DNA of 64,000 bases from Myoxocephalus aenaeus (lineage: Eukaryota > Chordata > Actinopteri > Perciformes > Cottidae): NCBI GenBank assembly GCA_038501785.1, contig JBAMJR010000011.1, forward strand, positions 3,592,501 to 3,656,500, read 5' to 3'. The position numbers were made by a program, and so were the translations under genes. This document shows, piece after piece, positions 58,950 through 64,000 of this stretch; the stretch's first letter is position 1; the number at the start of each line of letters is the position of its first letter. Below the pieces are notes generated by a model. That model made no database searches, was not told where the DNA came from, and saw only the letters and a program-made list of their open reading frames with translations.

Positions 58950-60440
58950 ATGGCATAATACTGTGTGGAGGCTGAATGTACTCTCAGATTCAGAGAGAGG
59001 AAGTCTGAGAGGACATTTAGGAGACATGTTTTTTTAGAGTAAATCTCAAACCAGTGAATATCTGCTCTGTAGAGGTCTCTAAAGAAACGTTAGGGGCTCC
59101 TGGTAGCCGAGCAGGTTGTAGTCTGATGGCCGCAAAATACTCAAGATATCTCAATATCACAATTATTGTCTTTCTTGACAACAGTCCAGTCCACCTGCAT
59201 CCTTACGACGATCCACATTCAAATCCATTCCAACAGAAGATGGAGTTTATTTGGCATCCCACCACATGTGTACAGGATCTCTGTCATGTACTGTTGCAGC
59301 TTACCTCGTCATCCTAATAGCTGCTACTTGCCACGTGATCCCCTGGATCTCACGTCTTTCCTCAGGACCTTTTCTCCGTTGTCCGTCAGTCGCTCAGCCC
59401 GCTGGTCGGCCGCTTAAACCAGCTCGCCAGCAATTAGTCAGCTCAGTGGGAGCAGACTAACACTTGGTCTCGTCCCACACCGAACACCTAACGGATCTTA
59501 AGGCTCACAATGCACACAGTAATAAGCACAGTGCGCGAGTCAGCTGCATAAACTGCAGATTTTGACCTCAAGAAAAATTAAATAAAACACAGTGATTCAT
59601 GAAACTGTGTTTCCACGGCAACCGTGGATATGTTATATTGGCAGAAAGACGACAGTGGGACGAGACACCCTACTGTGCTACATACATATTTCCTCAGTCT
59701 ACAGTGTTGAACTTCTGCTTCAAGCTTTGTTGCAACATTTAGGGACTTTTCAGACAGTTTCGGTAACGATATTTCTCAAAAGCAGCTCCTGAGAGTTTTT
59801 TCTGGCCAACAATATTAATAAGTCCGCTTGTAAAAGCACAGAGCATATCGGTTGCTGCCTGCAGCAAAAGCTTTTCGAGGATCACAGCCACGGATGGCTC
59901 CACGAACATGCACATTTATAAATGTGAAGTTGTCAGTTCATATTTTGAGTATTTATTAACACAATATTATCATTTTTGTACAGTATTATTTGTTTCCCTT
60001 TCCATTAAAGTGAGATTGCGTTGAAGAGTTTTGCTTGATTTTTACATTTTAGTTTATCTGTATACAACTAAAACAACTAACAGATATTGTATTTTATTTG
60101 TTAGTCTACAGCCTTAGTGCTGTTATACAGGTGTGTTGTGGTACCTCAGTAAACCACATTTACAAGCCCATAGTGGTATCTCTCATTGTAATTTATGACA
60201 CCGTCTAATCCAAGAAGGCTTATTACTGGTGTTGTCATGTAAGGGGCTTTTCTCCTTCACACCTTTAAGTAAATCGAGTGGAGTGGAAGTGGAGACAGAA
60301 TAAATTCAATTATGCGAATATAAGTGAGAGACTGGCATTGATTTATAAATTAGGTACCTCATGCAAGGAAAAAGACACATTTCTCCTTTTTCTTTAGGTC
60401 CTCAGGAATAGCTCTGGGAAAGCCTATGCTCTCTCTGTCT
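58950..60440. other. No gene seen
   Basis: Apart from the X-box at 59609 nothing was recognised. Confidence 0.5.
59609..59622. promoter_or_regulatory. RFX X-box
   Basis: GTTTCCACGGCAAC. Confidence 0.5.
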
Positions 60441-60444
60441 ATCT

Positions 60445-60448
<4 letters not shown>

Positions 60449-60491
<43 letters not shown>

Positions 60492-60880
60492 CGGCACTGC
60501 CCCTCGCTGCTTGGTGATTGGAGTTGAGTTAGTGTCTCACATTATGATCTCTTATCACTTATTCATAGACATATGAATTATAGAAACCTCAATGAATCGT
60601 TCACCTTTATGCAACATCACGCGGTTCATGTGTGTGGACTGTGTGACTGGACACCAGTACAAAATGCTTTTGTGATCCTGCAACGAATGTGTGCTGTTGA
60701 TGAGTCAATGTAACAAAACCAAAACCACAGAGTTTCTGTTGATAACTTTGGACTCCTAAAATATACAACAGATCCTGCAATCTACTTGTTGAGCTATGTT
60801 GTTCTAAAATGTGGTCACACTTGGAAAACAATGTAAGGGGCTATATGGTGGGGCATGGTTGCTTCATGTGTTGTATAATA

Positions 60881-60916
<36 letters not shown>
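60449..60916. repeat. (GT)n at 60449-60487 and (AAT)n at 60877-60916
   Basis: Two short microsatellites with unique sequence between. Confidence 0.9.
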
Positions 60917-60925
<9 letters not shown>

Positions 60926-61342
60926 ATCTGTTTGAAGGGTTGTCAGATGCCAAAACAATACAAAGTATTTTACAGCAAAGTCTTAACACAGCAATACTTA
61001 TTGTATCTTTCACCACAATGATGTCAAGGTAAAAAGAAGAAACACAGCGCTCACATAAAGTAATCGACAAGGAATGAACATTTGTATATGTATATGATTG
61101 GCCACAAGGCAAAGCACTGCGGTGAGGGTCAGTCAATTTCACTTTTTTGCCCGATCACAAAATCAACAAACCAGCTCTAATAAACCAGCACCGTACCAAT
61201 AATGATCCAACAAGGGCATGTGGGGAGTAGAGGAAAAATGATTGCAAATATTTGTTTGGTGTCACATCTGACAGAATGTTTGATGTGACAACGTCAGTGA
61301 AACAGCGGAGAATGTTTAACTGAAAAACTGCTGGTGTCAGAA

Positions 61343-61518
61343 TAATATGCATGCAGTACTTTGTACATTTGTTCCTGATCCCACGCACTTTACTTTACAT
61401 TGAGGAATATATCACATGGATTTCTCCTGTCCATTAATGTTTAATTAGGCTGATATCATGCGACAAATAATGACATTATTTAATATTTGGAACAACTCAT
61501 TTCACTGTAGATTGTAGG

Positions 61519-61605
<87 letters not shown>

Positions 61606-61732
61606 ATTCTCACTTTTATTTTTATAAAAATGCTCCCCACATAATTTCATAGACCTTCAACCACGGGCCTCTCGAGCTCTGTGATGAGCTAATGAAACAG
61701 CCATGACTGTAGGAAGAGAGGGAGAGAGAGCG

Positions 61733-61785
<53 letters not shown>

Positions 61786-61889
61786 AGGATGATATACGGT
61801 GCAGTGTCATATACCCTCCTTTAATATGGATGCAGTACTTTGTACATTTCTTCCTGATCCCACGCACTTTACTTTACATTGAGGAATAT
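61343..61889 (+). repeat. 68-bp direct repeats flanking microsatellites
   Basis: 61343-61410 and 61822-61889 share ATGCAGTACTTTGTACATTT and CCCACGCACTTTACTTTACA with about two mismatches over 68 bp, 479 bp apart. Between them are (TA)n 61519-61602 and (TG)n 61735-61784. Confidence 0.9.
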
Positions 61890-62120
61890 TCAGGTTTCAA
61901 AAGAGATAGACTTTTATGCACAGAAAGCTTATTAAAATGACTCGACCTTGACTCAGGTGGCCTTGATTACAGCTGCCAAACCTCATCATGTGACATTGCA
62001 AAGCTATTAATTCTTTGGCAGGCCGATACCTTTTTATATATTTATTTTAACATCTCCCTGCAAATTTGTGTTGCCAAGTGATTTTGGCTAAGACTCCTCT
62101 TACTGGCTCAAATTGTATTC

Positions 62121-62133
62121 GTTGCTTGGCAAC
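62121..62133. promoter_or_regulatory. RFX X-box
   Basis: GTTGCTTGGCAAC, near-palindromic. Confidence 0.55.
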
Positions 62134-62309
62134 ATTAACTTAGTGAGCATCTTAACAGGAAGCAACTATTGAGGCTTCAGTGACTTAACGGCACAACTGT
62201 TTTTGTTGGCTCTGCACCAGGCTGTCAGTTCTCTGCATGACATCCTGCTACCTGCAGGGCACCATCTCATACTCATATAGTCTCTTTGGGAAGTGTGTCT
62301 GCGTGTGTT

Positions 62310-62312
62310 TGT

Positions 62313-62390
<78 letters not shown>
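62310..62390. repeat. (GT)n microsatellite
   Basis: About 39 GT units. Confidence 0.97.
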
Positions 62391-62392
<2 letters not shown>

Positions 62393-62399
62393 TGAAGAT

Positions 62400-64000
62400 A
62401 GTAGTCTCTCAAGCTGCTTGCGAATACAAAATTCTCTCAGAAACTATTTTCCCCTAAAACACGCATGTTTGTATCTATACGCTTTTCAGAACCACATCTA
62501 ACCCATCAACAGCCCTTTGGAGTATAGTGGCCAAAATGTTCTCAGTTTGCTGTCACTATATGATATCTGCATAGCTGGGAAATCCTGCCACTGTGTATAT
62601 CACAAGCATCATTGTTGTATTTCCAGCTAACACTTACAGAATAGATATGAGGTGTTGAGAAGGAGCAGCAATTTGGTACCACAAATAGGCGAGCTCTCTA
62701 TGTACAGCAGGGCAACCTGTGTTTTGTAGCGGAGCCTTGCTTGGCTCTCTATACCAGAGCTGCCCAAAATAGGACCTGTGGGCAAAATCAGCTGAATCTG
62801 AGCTGCCTGAAATAGGACCTGGAGGCAAAACCTGGCTCTCATAAAATGAGTTTGGCCAACCAAAGTGTTACACAGAGTGTAAAATGTGTTGCATTTCATG
62901 CATTGTGTTTCAATTTGCTCACGTCTCACCTGAGTTACTTGACAACAAGGCTCTTACGAGGCTCTTTCTTGTGGCTTGCTTCTTTTAAGTTGTCCTTGTG
63001 TGCCACAAATGTTCAGACTTTCCCCCTGCATTTGCACGAGTTTATGCTCCTGAAAGAAGAAGAAGAAAATGATGTTGTACATTTCTTGTACAGTATTTCA
63101 TTTCTCTTTACTGTAGGAATGTGCGACTAAGTATGCGTGTAATTTTCCACAGTCTGTAATTCTTGAATGTTTGTTTTTTTAACCATATGTTTTGACAGTG
63201 ATTGTCAAGAAATAAAAAAATGCACACAATATTTGTATTCCTATAAAATGATCAAGTAGAGCAAATATTGTTTTTGATATACTGTTTGGGATTTGACTTT
63301 AAGCAAAGCAGTTATTCAGAAAAAGAGACAGCGTAAAGCTCCTCATATTGATTTTAAATCACTGTCTGGCCTCCTGTGGCTCAATGCTTTTATACAACTG
63401 TGGTAACATCACTGTCATAAAACAGAGTGCAAGTGAAGAGTCCACACAGTTGTAGAAAAACCATGAGAAATTCCAAAAAAATTATGTTTACGGATCCCTC
63501 AACATTTTACACAATATAATTACTAGTATCAGTCTAAACTAAATAAGCAGTCAATAACAGATGAGACGAATTGTTGTTCGTCTAATGTATGCACCACCTG
63601 CCAAGACAAGTTCCTCGTATGTGTAACACACCTGCCAAATAAATGGTTCTGAAAATACTTTAATGTTGAAGTTGGTGTCTTATGAACTTCTATGGATGTG
63701 GACAATCCTCAAGGTGACCTAAGGAACAGGGCGGGAGAGCGATGACTTGTTGACTGACTGAGTGACTGGCTGGCCAGCCTCCTGTTCTCTCCCAGACTGT
63801 CGTTAAACTCAGTCAATCTTGGAGAGTCCCGGCGCTGCCATCTGGGTTTTAACTGGAGCTTCATCATGGCTCTGCCAACTGGCACAGATGGCATAAGGAT
63901 ACTATGCCATTTGTTTGAGTTGAGTTGAGTGCAGTGGAATGAAGTAGAGCTGAAGGTCCTCAGTCATGTTTTGTTATCAAGTGTCCTAAGTCACTTTAAA
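62400..64000. other. No gene seen
   Basis: AT-rich to the window edge. Short tandem-like GACCTG(T/G)GGCAAAA(T/C) phrases at 62770-62830 are the only pattern noticed. Confidence 0.5.

Larger units (their letters stand above)
26349..64000 (+). other. Gene-poor region, probable long first intron
   Basis: In 37.6 kb no splice-flanked frame with convincing coding character was found on either strand. The long open frames are microsatellite or CT-rich artefacts. The region holds transposon relics, microsatellites and X-box-like motifs, as listed separately. That it is the intron following the exon ending at 26348 is inference. Confidence 0.45.

Noticed and set aside
59080..59140. tRNA-like SINE head near GGCTCCTGGTAGCCGAGCAGG
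   Set aside because: No B box or tail found; similarity too weak to call.
1..64000. CRISPR array, bacterial operon or phage content
   Set aside because: All regular repeats are microsatellites or transposon ends. Gene structure is clearly that of a vertebrate nuclear genome.

Overview
This 64 kb window is from a vertebrate nuclear genome, almost certainly a teleost fish. Its genes have short GT-AG introns, it has a eukaryotic elongator tRNA-Met, and it is dense in repeats: long GT/CA, AT, GA and AATA microsatellites, hAT-like and other non-autonomous DNA transposons, and LINE and gag remnants of types typical of teleosts. No species can be named from the sequence alone.

Left part (1-11.4 kb). 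The first two coding exons of a glypican of the GPC3/GPC5 type lie on the minus strand (3938 down to 343; the gene continues off the left edge). A head-to-head neighbour, nasp (histone H1/H3-H4 chaperone), runs on the plus strand (5437-11254) in 14 coding exons that join to an intact 541-codon frame. A tRNA-Met(CAT) with a Pol III terminator and a CTCF-like site lie between the two divergent promoters.

Middle part (12.9-24.3 kb). Minus-strand exon remnants read as ccdc17: an N-terminal zinc-finger-like exon at 23.7 kb and coiled-coil exons at 13.4-15.0 kb. In human, NASP and CCDC17 are tail-to-tail neighbours, and the order and orientation here are the same. The ccdc17 remnants carry apparent frameshifts. 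An intact interferon-induced ifit gene (17367-21472, plus strand, two coding exons, TATA box and IRF/ISRE-like sites) sits inside the ccdc17 span on the opposite strand. Its upstream region contains duplicated blocks, including a decayed copy of the promoter.

Right part (24.3-64 kb). An orphan 96-bp putative coding exon (24197-24292) is followed by a CCAAT/GC-box promoter and an untranslated first exon ending in a good donor at 26348. After that there are 37 kb with no recognisable coding exon, which I read as a long first intron or regulatory desert. It holds mobile-element relics (a gag-like fragment, a LINE reverse transcriptase remnant, several TIR elements including a clean 481-bp MITE and a 2.3-kb element with long AATA-rich inverted arms), very long microsatellites, and a series of palindromic RFX X-box-like motifs.

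Functionally the window combines a cell-surface heparan-sulfate proteoglycan, a replication-linked histone chaperone, an interferon effector and a probable long regulatory intron. The genes do not form one pathway. The most unusual structure is the ifit gene nested in a degraded ccdc17 locus.
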